From contig NC_092706.1 of assembly GCF_964275005.1 (NCBI RefSeq), forward strand, positions 4,411,113 to 4,475,112: a stretch of DNA of 64,000 bases, read 5' to 3'. This document shows positions 12,301-21,189 of this stretch, one piece after another. The stretch comes from Diadema setosum. Taxonomy: Eukaryota > Echinodermata > Echinoidea > Diadematoida > Diadematidae. Below the pieces are notes generated by a model. That model saw nothing but the letters and a program-made list of their open reading frames with translations. It ran no database searches and was not told where the DNA came from. Every line of letters begins with the position of its first letter. Within the stretch, counting starts at the first letter, position 1. Made by a program: the position numbers and the translations under genes.

Positions 12301-15300
12301 CGATGCAAAAGTTAGTAATTTTTAAAGTTTTGGTGTTGTATGACTGGATAAGGAGACTACTGTATACTAGAGTTCATAACGTCATGTGTGGACAATATTA
12401 TACAGAAAATATGAAGAGAATTCCACGAAAATTCATTTTTCATGAAAATTACACATTCCATCATCTTCATACTGACATATGTTAAGGGTAGTAATATTCC
12501 CCCTGCTTTCTAACAGCGGTTAGTTAAGTACTCTTTCATTACGCTGGAAAAGTGAATGCATGTTAAATTTTCTTTATATTTTCTTTACTATATTATAATT
12601 GTTGTCCTAAAATGATGTCATTAACTCAAGTATAGTCTCCTTATCCAGTGGTCCAACACCAACGTTTTTAAAGTTCATAACTTTTGCATCGATTGTCCAA
12701 TTTTCCTCAAACTTTCACTGATGTACTCTAACGTTGCTTTCACTCAATCCACATTTCTCTTTGGGTTTTGGTTTCCTTTAAGAGTGATCTTGGGCCTTTA
12801 TTTTATAGAGCGAAAGTTCAAAATATCAGAGCTCGCTCATGCAGTCTGTTGGGTCGCATTGCTGAACCACCTCTAGTTCTGCCATCATGCATTCCCGTAT
12901 ATATGAACACATAAGCTCGATCAATTTCCTTACATGACCATGTGACAATTTTATACGTTTTACTTTTCTGTTATATTGTATGAGTTAAAAGAAAATAGAT
13001 TTTCAATCCGTTCTCCGTATAATTTCATGCCTATGAATTTGGGAACCTACAGTTTTACAAGCATCATAGCTTTTATGTAGGCCCCATCATATTTCTGACA
13101 TTTACTTGTGACATCCTCAGATGATATGACCATATGAATATTTGTGTCAAGTATGTTTTTGGTGTTCTTTTTCTTTCTTCTCCAATAAAGAGACATGGTT
13201 GTATATATTTTGTATTCTTGTTTTACTCTCACTCATTTTATAATCTCATCACTGAGAAAGTGGAAAATATGAAAATGAATTTGAACTCAAACTCGAGAAC
13301 ATTGCAGCTGAGAAAAAAAAAAGACAAGTTTTCAAAATTCTTTATAATGTGTATACTGACCTGGTAGATTTAATGGGAAGTTAGTTTCATTGCTTAGTTG
13401 CCATGGTTGCTGTAACAGTGAAAGTAATACGATTGGTTTTACTACGACTTCGGGGACAGGAAAGACGAAAGGGGTCGGTACTAAAACCGTAGAAAGTATA
13501 CAGTCAAATCTGTCTGTAGCGGCCACCCAAGGGAGACGAAAAAAAAGTAGCCGTTAGATAGACAAGTGGCCATTATAGACAGGTTCTTGAACATGCTTTT
13601 TCTCTCGGAGGGAATTGTTTTATGACAGGTGGCCGCTATAGACAGGCTTAACTGTAGATTCCTTTTAAGTGGAATATAATGATTACTCGAGACAATCCTT
13701 GTTGAAGTATCTTGGTGCTTGTTTTTGTTTTTGTTTTGTTTTTCTTTTCTTTTTTTAAGGTTTTATGAACCAGCAACTATATATATATCCAGAAGGGGGC
13801 GCAACCGGCGCACGCCCCCCTTTATTTTTCGTTTAAAACAAAAGAAATAAATAGAAACCAAATGAAATGAAACTCGGAAGTGGCACCAGAAATATTAGTT
13901 GCCCCCCCCTTTTTTTTTTTACAGAATTCCTGGATCCGCCCCTGTACTTGTATATCAAATGCAACCTTGAAGAGACTGTCAAGCAGGAGTGGAGATTATG
14001 ACAACGTTCAAATGAGATTATAGTACACGTATAAGAGTTTTGTAAGATGCGATTTTGATGCACAAATTTTGCATAAGTCCCCATAAACGGGTGTATCTTA
14101 TAGGAGAGAATAGTACAATACACTCACACACTATCCCTCCAAAAGCTTGTTTATTATCTCCATCGGTAAGAACTTTATTGAATTATAATTTAATTAAAAC
14201 TCTATGAATGTGTAAATTTTTTTTGTCATGTAATGTATATGATGTACACGCATTCATTTATAGAATGATGAATAGTGTTCACCACTGGCCATTAGAACAT
14301 TTTTTTTTTCTTATTTGCCCAACCATTGTACTGAACATAACAATAAATTACATGAACGGAGTATAGAAATAATAATTTTTTGCGATGTGGAAAGATATTT
14401 AAACACTCCTTGGCTGACAAAATAATTCTGATTCTCAGGAGAATAATTCAAATGTAATATGTTGAGCAATTCTCGTATAATATGACGTTGATGTATAGTT
14501 GTGATGATATACATGTACATTGAACTCCGATGATAGTTAATTAGACTTGATACTAAACGAATCGCGAATATAATTCATTGTAAAATCGTTTGTCTCGCTG
14601 TGATGTATACATGCAAATACATGATGTCATATATTGCGCTTCAACAAGTGTGATTTTGCTGTTTTGTTGTCGTTGTTGTTGCTGCTGCTGTTGCTTATTG
14701 GGGTTCTTTTTAATACTATGATAACATAGATGTCAAAGGTGCCATGTTCGTTACGACCCGATTCCAAAAGAGCGGGAGTTCGGGTGGGGCAAGTACCGCT
14801 GCCCGAACTGCGGGAATGTGTTCACAGGACGAGCGCAGGCCGGTGTACCTGCACCCTGCTTCAGGTGCGATCAAATGGTAAGTTTTACGAAAGAATACTC
14901 AATGAAAAGTGCATAACCCCCTTTAAATTTGCCCTTCACGAGCATTGCAATTGACATCATGAAACAATAATAATAGAGGACGCAATCGAGATCAAACAAA
15001 ATCACTATATAGGACAGAGACACTCTTTCTGATTGTAGCATCACAAACGGCGGTGTTATCCGAAATACGGATACGGAAGTACATGTATATAGGTGACCTC
15101 CCGGCTCAACCCCCCCCCCCCCCTCAAAAAAAAAAAAAGGTATAGGCCAAAATGAATATTCACTTTTCTACATAGTTTGAAAGAGTAATCTCTAAGCTTT
15201 AAAATGACATACTTTTTTAAACTGGACCATCCTTACCCATTCAAATAGTGATAAAAATATGAGAGAGTTAGGAGGTGCAGTTTTATAACAACAACAAAAA

Positions 15301-18300
15301 AAAATGAGAGAAGAGGATTTAAAGATAATGGTCACTCAAACTTCAAAGATTTGAGTCGGTCAACCCAAATGACTTTTTGCTCCATTATGATACAGAGAAT
15401 CCCAATATGCGACTTTTTGGCCCGAATTCACGAAGGTGGTACAAATGAAACCATGGTGTAAACCATGGACAAAAACCATGGAGCGCCAAGTGTCGCACGG
15501 AATATTTCGTTACGAAATTGGTCATTTCGTCGATGAAAATGATTATTTTGTAACGAAATGATAACATTTTGTAACTAAATGAACATTTCGTCCACGAAAT
15601 GATAATTTCGTTAACGAAACGGTCATTTTGTCGACGAAATGACCAATTTCGTAACGAAATTCTGTGCGACACTTGGCGCTCCGTGGTTTTTGTCCATGGT
15701 TTAAACCATGGTTTCATTTTGTACCGCCTTCGTGAATTCGGGCCATTGTGGGTTTTGAGCAGTTTTTAAGCAGTTAGGTGTCACCATAAAGAGCTGGTAT
15801 AGCTCAATGGTGTCACCAAAAACAAACACGTGATCACCCTAATTGGACAAAGAGCGCTCTAACCATTCACTCAAAGTGATACCCAGCGCCTTCTCTTTTA
15901 GCTATTCAGTAAAAATTTGCGATCTTTTGGCTTTTTTTTCACTGTTTTGTAAGGAATCCCCCCTCCCGACTATTTGTATCTTTTTGTAATCATGAAAAGG
16001 TAGATCGATGTTGTATAAATAATGCAGAAGAGAAAGAAATGAAATAAATCAATGTGCCGATGAGTATTTGACAGTGTGTGTGTGTGCGTGTGTGCGTGCG
16101 CGCGCGCACGTGTGTGGTTGCGAAGAATAGTTCAAAAAATTTGGTCAAGTTGATAACCAAATTGTTTAACCTTGTATTCGACAGTGGCATTGTCCCAACA
16201 TAAAGGGAAGGGCTCACGAGATTGTGTTGACAACCACAGAGGTATTACATTATTGAGCTGTGTTGGGAAGCTATTCACGGCAGTATTAAATGATAGAGTA
16301 ACTTTGTTTGTAGAATCACAATGCCTGTTAGGAGAGGAACAAGCTGGTTTTAGATGCGGATATTCAACTATGGACCATGTATTTTCATTACATGCTATTC
16401 TTGATTTTTATTTACAGAGAAGGAAAAGGGTGTATACAGCTTTTGTTGATTACAGAAAAGCATTCGATTTGGTTGATAGATCTTCACTGTGGTTGAAATT
16501 GTTTGACCATGGAATTAATGGTAAATTACTCCGGGTCGTTAAGGATATCTATAGAAAGTCAAAATCCTGCGTTTTTTATAACAATTCTAAATCAGATTCT
16601 TTAAAGAGTAACATAGGTGTAAAACAAGGCGAGAATCTATAACCAATATTATTTTCGTTGTATTTAAACGATTTTTCGTCATTTCTGTCTCAGAGATACC
16701 CTGGCCTGGATTCTCTTTCGTCAGGTATCAATGAAACGTGTTCTACCGAAGAAGTGAATATGTTTGTTGATTTATTCACATTACTATATGCAGATAATAC
16801 GATTGTGTTGGCTGAAAATGCCGAGGAACTCCAGTGAGCTCTTGATGCTTTATTTGATTATTGGCAACTGTGGCATCTGACCGTTAATACTGCTAAGACT
16901 AAGATAGTTATTTTTCCCGTGGAAAAGTTAGAACAGCTCCTACCTTTCTTTTCGGAGATGACAAAATTTGTGTCTGCGATGATTATGTTTACTTAGGAAC
17001 GACGTTCAATTATAATAACAATTTTAAGAAAGCTATAAACAAACAAGTAACCCAAGCCAAAAGAGCGTTGTATTCCATGAAAAGTAAAATTTTACCTCTC
17101 CTTCTTCCAATCGACGTAAAACTAGAGCTATTTGAACATTTGATCATGCCTATTTTGCTTTACGGCAGTGAAATTTGGGCTTTTGAAGACCTCGCCCAAA
17201 TTGAAACTTTCTTTTGTAGATATTGTAAGGAACTTCTTGGATTACATAAGCGAACTCCGAATTGTATGGTTCACGGAGAAATAGGTAAAGATAGATTACA
17301 AAAAACAGTGACCCTTCGGATGTTAATGTTTTGGTTTAAACTGGTTAACAGTAATAATAATATGTCAAAGATAGCGCATGTTTTGTATAATTTTCAATAT
17401 GTTTTATCGGCGAGGCAAGAAAATTCGATGACATGGGTAATTAGGATAAAAGAAATATTTAACAACTTAGGTCTTACTGCAATTTGGAACAGCCAAGCAT
17501 CACATCTCACTTTAGCTGGCTTCAAAAGTTTAGTTAGTACCAGATTAAATGATATTTACAAACAAGAGTGGCATAGTAATGTAGACAAAAATTCTCAATG
17601 TTTAAATTATCGAATTTTTAAACAGGATCTTCATTTTGAAAAGTATTTTCGACACCTTAATGATTCACAGGCAAAAATTTTATGTAAATTCCGTTGCGCT
17701 AATCATAAACTGCCAATTGTTTCTGGAAGATACAATCAGATTCCAAGAAACGAAAGATTTTGTACCCATTGTAATGAAGAGAAAATTGGCGATGAATTTC
17801 ACTACCTTTTTAAATACTTAAAAAAAAAAATATTACTGGAAATACCCAAACACTATGAAGATGGATCAATTATTTATTTATTTGTCTTTTCACTCTCTCC
17901 TCCTTTTTTCTTCCATCTCTCTACTTCTTCTTCTTCTCGTTCCCGTCTCCATATTTCCTTCATTCTTGTTCACTTAGCGTATGAATTCATTTCCGTATGT
18001 CTTTGCATTTTTCTTTTTTCTGTTTGTATTTTTCTTTTTTTTTCCTGAACCAAAAGTCACTCGTATATCTTTTGTTAATTCACCAGTCTTGTGTCCTTCT
18101 CACTCTCCCTCTTCACCTCCATGTCCCTTCTTTCTCTCTCCTCTCTCGTCATATTTCCCTTTGTTTGTTTGTTTGTTTTTTTTTTTACCATATATCGTGT
18201 ATATATTGTATATTTCTGTACATTTTTTTTTCTTTTCATCAATCGCATTTCATTCTTATTTTTTTTGTTATAGTTGTTTTGTACACTTTTCAGAGTTATT

Positions 18301-19408
18301 TGCAATTATTATTTATTGATATTATAATGTGCTATATGTTTTTCATTGGACTCCGATACCCAGAGTTTGGGTTGTGAGTGAATAACTTTCAACTTTCAAC
18401 TTTCAGCAACTACTTGCTTTGGCAGCACATTTCAAAGTGGGAGATGCAAAGATTAACTAATAGTTATCTTGAAAAACAATACAGTCAAGCCTGTCTTAGC
18501 GACCACCTGTCAATAGCGGCCACCTGCCATTATACGACCACTAAAACAGTTCCCTCCTGAATAGAGAAAAAGCATATTAAAGAATCTGTCTTAACGGACG
18601 CCTATAAATGCCACTTTTTCGTCTCCCTTGGGTGACCGCTATAGGCAGTTTTGACTGCATTATGACACTATTCCGATGGTTTAAGCAGATTCTCACACAT
18701 AAAGTATCAGATATTGCGGTGGCCATCGTTATAACTCACAAAACTTTAATTCTCCGAACTTGAGTTTTAGTGTCTATCTGATTTTCTCTGATCCGCACAC
18801 TTCGCATGAATTCGCATGATGTCCTGTCTTCTTTCGAGCCATTTTGGAAAACATACCATGTAGTCCCAAATCAAAACAATATTCGATGGTGGGTGCATAA
18901 CCTTCCTTCTTTTTACCATGTTAAAATGCTTTGAAAATAAATAAGATGTTAAACTCTGATTATCCTTTCATGATTATCAGGCGAGGGCTCATTACGTTAC
19001 CACAATAGGCAATTAATGATTTAAACGAGAAGAAAATTGTCTATGTACTTGTATATAAGAATCTGATATGGGATTATTATGTTCATATATAAAATATGGC
19101 CCCTCGCCCTCAGTCAGTCAATACTAGTATTGTTGCCGGTGAAAACTGATGATTTCTTATCTGTTTTCCCTTTGTTGTTAAAGGTTTTACCCGACAAAAT
19201 CGGACCCAAGCCCGCGAGGGATGATGATGATGATCGAAGGCCAAGGGGTCGCCACGCCTGCCAAGCCTGCAACAACGGCCACATCCGCCCTTGCCCGTCG
19301 TACTCCCATATACAATACTTCAGCGTGCCACACGAAAGCACGGGGTCTACGGTCTCCACCTTCCTCACTCAAAATACAATGTCAGAGATCGATCTCGAGT
19401 TCGACTAG
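955..19408 (+). CDS. SHFL: SHFL-like (Shiftless / C19orf66) gene, five coding exons
   Basis: Joining 955-972, 9918-10088, 12034-12185, 14730-14877 and 19184-19408 gives 237 residues with all phases matching (0, 0, 2, 0) and GT-AG introns. From residue 94 the protein matches vertebrate SHFL closely: FACRPCAKVWW, VSRCQRCHVRYDPIP, RCPNCGNVF, VPAPCFRC, and near the C-terminus STGSTVSTFLTQ. Paired cysteines at 95/98, 115/118, 138/141, 157/160 and 189/192 form the zinc-binding core of this family (UPF0515). In vertebrates SHFL is an interferon-induced factor that binds ribosomes and frameshift RNA and stops -1 programmed frameshifting. Residues 1-93 are diverged, and the human acidic C-terminal extension is missing (human ~291 residues). 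The antiviral role here is inferred. Exon 1 is the least certain part. Confidence 0.9.
1590..1637 (+). repeat. short tandem duplication, 22-bp unit
   Basis: The unit ACATCTACTCAAATCTCACA with GGGC is present twice in direct succession in SHFL intron 1. Confidence 0.7.
1720..2450 (+). mobile_element. decayed LINE, reverse-transcriptase C-terminal region
   Basis: Conceptual translation across several frames shows the LINE words STKFLGVYLDRNLNWK (about 1842-1893), a DPLFHQLNTLKV-like block (about 2122-2160) and GPDMESPTGSH, a remnant of the usual GPKxWNxLP motif (about 2357-2392). This order is typical of the end of CR1/Jockey-type non-LTR ORF2 proteins. Stops and frame shifts are many, so it is a fossil. 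It lies in SHFL intron 1 in the sense orientation. Confidence 0.7.
2948..3228. repeat. AAT/ATT trinucleotide satellite that switches strand
   Basis: About 170 bp of imperfect AAT (with ATG interruptions) turns at ~3120 into ATT repeats, so the array is its own inverted repeat. Long poly-Ile, Tyr or Asn frames on both strands come only from this. Confidence 0.95.
4301..4842. mobile_element. foldback MITE family A, copy 1
   Basis: The ends read AGGACTAGTCCACCTTCATA and, inverted, AGGACAAATCCACCTTCATA. The inverted arms run about 180-250 bp and include ATTGAGTGAATGCAGCAAT and ACACATCAGTGAGAGTTTG. TTAA precedes the left end (4297-4300) and CTAA follows the right end. The second copy at 33689 has the same interior. 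It is non-autonomous, without coding capacity, and lies in SHFL intron 1. Confidence 0.85.
5028..5617. mobile_element. 590-bp palindromic element
   Basis: The two halves are inverted copies. Matching blocks include CAGCAGCCC near 5028 with GGGGCTGCTGG near 5607, GGATCATGACAGGG with the inverse at 5556-5570, and AGTCTTCAAATTGAA with its inverse. The centre lies near 5325 within GCGCA-rich sequence. Directly after it, the phrase TATGGGGCTGCT is repeated (5604-5642). The whole RNA from SHFL intron 1 could fold on itself. No target duplication is evident. Confidence 0.75.
5955..6056. repeat. GT/CA dinucleotide microsatellites
   Basis: A short GT run near 5960 and interrupted CA runs at 6001-6050. 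A separate CTT run follows at 6316-6345. Confidence 0.9.
6346..7358. other. SHFL intron 1, AT-rich segment without recognised content
   Basis: No protein family, palindrome or repeat was recognised here by eye. Open frames of 60-90 codons occur on both strands but read like chance products of AT-rich DNA. Confidence 0.4.
7364..7567 (-). other. open frame with a Cys-x2-Cys segment, possible repeat-derived exon
   Basis: Read on the minus strand this is open for about 67 codons: a basic stretch (RLNLARKQKLKEE), a Ser-rich spacer, then PVKCIICNRVNLLITCQGK and a stop. CIxC-type segments of this sort occur in zinc-binding proteins of unclassified invertebrate repeat families. There is no ATG. The plus strand also has an open frame here (GNTAEPEELPEENLDLAVSV) after an acceptor-like TTTTACAG, so strand and coding status are unresolved. 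Confidence 0.25.
8640..9144 (+). promoter_or_regulatory. possible internal promoter region in SHFL intron 1
   Basis: This stretch is richer in CpG than the rest of the intron and contains GCGGCCATTTTGACTCG (a YY1-like GCCATTTT word) near 8865-8881 and several CGCG/TCGC words. It ends at the strong ATG of the 56-codon ORF at 9145. A TATAAAAA word lies at 9247-9254. It could be an alternative SHFL promoter or serve the small ORF. This is inference from composition and motifs only. Confidence 0.3.
9145..9315 (+). CDS. candidate 56-residue basic microprotein in SHFL intron 1
   Basis: The ATG sits in a near-ideal context (CACCCCATGG). The product starts MAYCKAHAVYRLNEKWKSRR and continues through LRDVQTHLGLLRTVYKKAP to a TGA at 9313. 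It is rich in Lys and Arg, has an amphipathic helical look and is not low-complexity, unlike most short open frames in this window. No signal peptide or membrane segment. I do not recognise the family. It could be a small gene, an alternative first exon or a leftover of a mobile element. Confidence as a real gene is modest. Confidence 0.35.
   Translation: MAYCKAHAVYRLNEKWKSRRLRDVQTHLGLLRTVYKKAPKERGRFAETRRQLLKLA
9386..9804. mobile_element. foldback MITE family C, copy 1
   Basis: Inverted arms carry GGTATTGGTTGAGAT on the left against GTCTCAACCGAAACAGTACC on the right. Inner arms share TTTGAAATGGCTGG and ATCAAATAAACTTTGAA, with a centre at AAAAGATGAGTCCCACCTTT. The right end is followed by TTAA (9805-9808) and the left flank is TTAT. 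Sister copies are at 23340-23637 and 36695-37076. Confidence 0.8.
9918..10088 (+). CDS. SHFL: SHFL-like exon 2
   Basis: The exon follows a strong polypyrimidine acceptor (TTCTTCTTCCAG) and ends at a GTGAGG donor. It is 171 bp, phase 0 at both ends, and encodes residues 7-63. The segment has charged helices (DEDKIRAVCRAIERES) and a strand-like GVRFVVRQNGTTEFTVRG block, reminiscent of a small alpha/beta fold. It corresponds in position to the N-terminal part of SHFL but is poorly conserved. Confidence 0.85.
10089..12033 (+). other. SHFL intron 2
   Basis: Contains a GT microsatellite (10237-10260), a T tract at 11119-11140 and a minus-strand LINE fragment (11119-11905). 10260-11100 shows no recognised gene or repeat. 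Confidence 0.7.
11119..11905 (-). mobile_element. LINE 3' fragment, minus strand
   Basis: Read on the minus strand, 11637-11905 encodes ARIGQLNSGGLPDVFSSMF, then a HSYPTRQKDSFHL block, TTTGPKFWNELD and a Phe/Lys-rich end with a stop. This is the C-terminal end of a CR1/Jockey-type LINE ORF2. The 11119-11636 part is probably its 3' UTR ending in a poly(A) tract (T run at 11119-11140 on the plus strand). This C-terminal stretch is open over about 90 codons, so the copy is fairly young. It is 5' truncated. Confidence 0.75.
12034..12185 (+). CDS. SHFL: SHFL-like exon 3
   Basis: The 152-bp exon runs from an acceptor TTCGATTTCAG to a GTAAAT donor and ends in phase 2. It encodes residues 64-113: a Pro/Val linker, LSAENVERHNMQLSDRREF (aligned by eye with the human segment before the zinc core) and FACRPCAKVWWRKVFEYKPVS, holding the first Cys pair (95/98) and the conserved Trp pair. 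Confidence 0.93.
12239..12777. mobile_element. foldback MITE family B, copy 1 (left end lost)
   Basis: The right arm ends TTTGGGTTTTGGTTTCCT followed by TTAA (12778-12781). The left arm is cut but retains AACACATCAGTGAAAGTTTG, the inverse of CAAACTTTCACTGATGT on the right. The full-length sister is at 39163-39725. Family A and B interiors are related, as both carry the CACATCAGTGA-GTTTG and GATTGAGTGAA words. Confidence 0.8.
12985..13095 (+). repeat. LINE 3' UTR-like fragment
   Basis: ATCCGTTCTCCGT and GCTTTTATGTAGGCCCCATC match the order and spacing of ATCCGTTCTCCGT and GCTTTCATGTAGGTCCCGTC at 25004-25080, downstream of the LINE fragment at 24060. This suggests a shared 3' UTR. Confidence 0.5.
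13501..13654. mobile_element. 154-bp TA-flanked MITE, family O copy 1
   Basis: The ends are CAGTCAAATCTGTCTGTAGC and, inverted, CAGTTAAGCCTGTCTATAGC, both continuing GGCCACC. TA lies on each side (13499-13500 and 13655-13656). This structure fits a Tc1/mariner-pogo class non-autonomous element. The second copy is at 18482. Confidence 0.88.
13789..13943. repeat. dispersed repeat, copy 2 (GGAAGTGG family)
   Basis: Starts CCAGAAGGGGGCGCAACCGG, includes CGGAAGTGGCACCAGAAATA and a C8-T10 run, and ends CTGGATCCGCCCCTG. It matches 40640-40795 inverted over its full length. Confidence 0.8.
14730..14877 (+). CDS. SHFL: SHFL-like exon 4 (zinc core)
   Basis: The exon follows ATAACATAG and ends ATCAAATG before GTAAGT. 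It is 148 bp and completes the split Arg114 codon. It encodes CQRCHVRYDPIPKEREFGWG, RCPNCGNVFTGRAQAGVPAP and CFRCDQM, the most conserved part of the family, with three Cys pairs (115/118, 138/141, 157/160). Human SHFL has the same order and near-identical spacing, including G-W/R-AQ-G. Confidence 0.96.
15112..15139. repeat. poly(C)-TC-poly(A) junction
   Basis: About 14 C, then TC, then about 13 A. The same arrangement is seen inverted at 43904-43937 and, without TC, at 25153-25178. Confidence 0.85.
15419..15744. mobile_element. 326-bp palindromic element with internal TTTCGT repeats
   Basis: The ends are GGCCCGAATTCACGAAGG and its exact inverse CCTTCGTGAATTCGGGCC. The arms (about 125 bp each) include ACCATGGACAAAAACCATGG and GCGCCAAGTGTCGCAC. 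The centre is an array of TTTCGTNNACGAAAT units, each itself a small palindrome. It lies in SHFL intron 4. No clear target duplication. Confidence 0.85.
16075..16115. repeat. GT/GC dinucleotide microsatellite
   Basis: Interrupted TG and CG repeats, immediately before the LINE fragment. Confidence 0.9.
16165..18404 (+). mobile_element. 5'-truncated LINE with reverse transcriptase, in SHFL intron 4
   Basis: Translation shows RT blocks in order: NHRGITLLSCVGKLF, EEQAGFRCGYSTMDH, AFVDYRKAFD (motif A, first catalytic Asp), GVKQGENL (motif B), LLYADNTIVLA (motif C, 16784-16816, where YADD has become YADN), then YLGTTFNYNNNFKKAI and a long C-terminal domain open from 17068 with FCTHCN...EFHYLF, a decayed CCHC-type knuckle. 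In-frame stops at 16639 and 16836 and a frame change near 16200 mean it is dead. A T/C-rich 3' UTR follows, and the end carries three AACTTTC units (18384-18404), the short tandem tail typical of CR1/L2-like LINEs. Clade not assigned. Confidence 0.9.
18482..18657. mobile_element. 176-bp MITE, family O copy 2
   Basis: Ends CAGTCAAGCCTGTCTTAGCG and, inverted, CAGTCAAAACTGCCTATAGC. The interior repeats the GAGAAAAAGCAT and TTCGTCTCCCTTGGGTG words of the 13501 copy in reverse order, so it lies inverted relative to copy 1. The left flank is TA and the right flank is CA, a decayed TA duplication. Confidence 0.85.
19184..19408 (+). CDS. SHFL: SHFL-like exon 5 (terminal)
   Basis: The acceptor is TTTGTTGTTAAAG. 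The exon encodes residues 164-237 and a TAG at 19406: a basic/acidic linker with five Asp (DDDDDRRPR), the last Cys pair HACQACNNGH (189/192) with Cys200, and HESTGSTVSTFLTQNTMSEI, matching the human ISSGSTVATCLSQ block near the end. The frame is also open upstream into the intron, so the acceptor rests on phase and homology. Confidence 0.92.
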   Translation, partial: VLPDKIGPKPARDDDDDRRPRGRHACQACNNGHIRPCPSYSHIQYFSVPHESTGSTVSTFLTQNTMSEIDLEFD

Positions 19409-19475
19409 GGCCATCTCTCTGATCGTATTTGTGATCGATGATGCCAGGACTGCATAATACTGACAGAATTCTACC

Positions 19476-19481
19476 AATAAA
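19476..19481 (+). terminator. SHFL polyadenylation signal
   Basis: AATAAA 68 bases after the stop codon. It gives a short 3' UTR of about 90 nt. No competing AATAAA is closer. Confidence 0.7.
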
Positions 19482-19508
19482 GACATGCACATTATACATA
19501 ATTAATTC

Positions 19509-19600
19509 TAACCCTTTGGGTGCCTTCATTGCCGATTGGCACAGAAAATCCCACAGCGTTGTAAACACTCAGTCCAAAGTTCAGGCGCAGAAAGGGTTAA
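19509..19600. repeat. 92-bp dispersed repeat, copy 1
   Basis: TAACCCTTTGGGTGC at one end and GCAGAAAGGGTTAA at the other form a short inverted repeat. The interior words ATTGGCACAGAAAATCCCA and GTCCAAAGTTC recur in the same order at 35686-35764. A small non-autonomous element with possible TTAA ends. Confidence 0.65.
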
Positions 19601-21060
19601 TGTTTTATGGTTAGAGGTTAAAGTGTACCGTGTACTACCGATTAGTGGTGTTTGTCGTAACACGCTTGCAAATTTGATGAGGTGATGAATGATAATCTTA
19701 TCAAATTCATGACCTCATCATATCGCAACTTGCTCTCCCATTGATATCTAAACAAAATAATATGTATCGTTCAGATTATGGTTTTGGTGGGACATTTTGG
19801 CAACAATATCCCTTCCGCCCTGGAGGCGCAAGAAAATTAAATGTAAGTTTTGTTTCTCTCTGATTTCACGTGAAAACAAGGGCAGTCAACAGGATCAATG
19901 TGTGAATTGTGAGGGCATGACATCATTACTGTATACCTGCTTTGAACGTGTTTTGCGGTAAAACCAGCGTTTCATTAAAAAGATAAAAGTGAAACTCTGA
20001 TATTTCAGTATACCCTCTTACTTAGATTCCATTCTAACGAAGCCTCCTACTCTCTGTTCGTCTAATTTCACCCGATTTATGTGAAGCCTCCATGAGCTGT
20101 GAAAAGTCGCATTAATGGTATCATTCTAAGTCATAAACATGCTCAATTAAGCGGAGACTTTATAAGGTTGACTTTACGTAGTGAATGCATTTGTGTAATA
20201 TTGTATAAGAGCGTTCATCAACGTTGCCATGCCAATTTTATCATGTACAATATTGTATTTATCTCTCTGCAGATAGACTGATAAAACTCTTGTAAAACTC
20301 TCCGTGCATTTATATGCTTTAAGCCAGCGTAAACCCAGTTCAGAAGTTATAATGAAGGATTATCAGTAAAACAGTCTATACGACTCAAAATGTCCTCCTA
20401 CTGTAAAACAGTACTGATATACAGTCATCTGTGCTGAGAATCTGTATTGGAGTCGAAAGAAATCCAAATAAGTTATTCGTGAATAATCTGTATTTTTAGT
20501 CATATTACAGAATTTTTAACCGTTCCACATGGATTCCGAGTATTTGTTCTATATATGACTTTAATTGAATAATATAAAGTTAATTGATACAGATATCATA
20601 TACAGTTCTATCTTGTCTATTGCTACCTTGTCACTTGTCGGCTGTTTACTTGATTGGACTTAAATCCTCATTGTCAGTGTTGATGATGAAAAAACACAAT
20701 ACAGGCATAATAATTAATAACTCTGACTGTCGTAAATCCGGTATGCAAAGACGTGATTTCATGCATTTTGATTATTGCCATGCAGACTCGATAGCAATGT
20801 TGGTTAAACAACTGAAATACGTTGTTTATAACAACAGCAACAGCTGTAATACTCGATGCTGCTTGATTCATGCATGTCAAGCCCATTACTGCATGCAGTA
20901 AATTTAGGTATTGCTATATGAAACGGGTATATACCCTCGTCTGTTGCAGTACATTGTATAGTTGATAATGATGAACTTGATTTTTTTTTATTCCGTTGTG
21001 CCTATACTCAGTGTGAAGCAGAATATACTATTCAGCAGTATATAATATACAAAATATTCA
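19601..21060. other. intergenic, nothing recognised
   Basis: No gene, long inverted repeat or known element seen. Two overlapping open frames near 20584-20901 are chance-like. Confidence 0.45.
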
Positions 21061-21067
21061 ATGTCTA

Positions 21068-21189
21068 TGGGTGCGATGGTTCCGAATGTTAATGAGCGTG
21101 CGAGTTTAACCGTTTTATTCAACGACGCGAAGCGGAGTTGAATAGAACAGTTAAACTTACACCGATTGTAATATTCGAACCGTCGCACG
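21068..21189. repeat. imperfect hairpin, 122 bp
   Basis: GTGCGATGGTTCCGAATGTT pairs with AATATTCGAACCGTCGCAC. The centre holds TTCAACGACGCGAAGCGGAG and TTGAA. Probably a MITE. Confidence 0.65.

Noticed and set aside
15790-15810. tRNA gene suggested by GGTATAGCTCAATGGT
   Set aside because: It resembles an A box, but no B box follows at the right distance and no cloverleaf forms.
18075-18377. Phe/Ser-rich membrane-like frames after the LINE
   Set aside because: Produced by the T/C-rich LINE 3' UTR; several frames are open at once.
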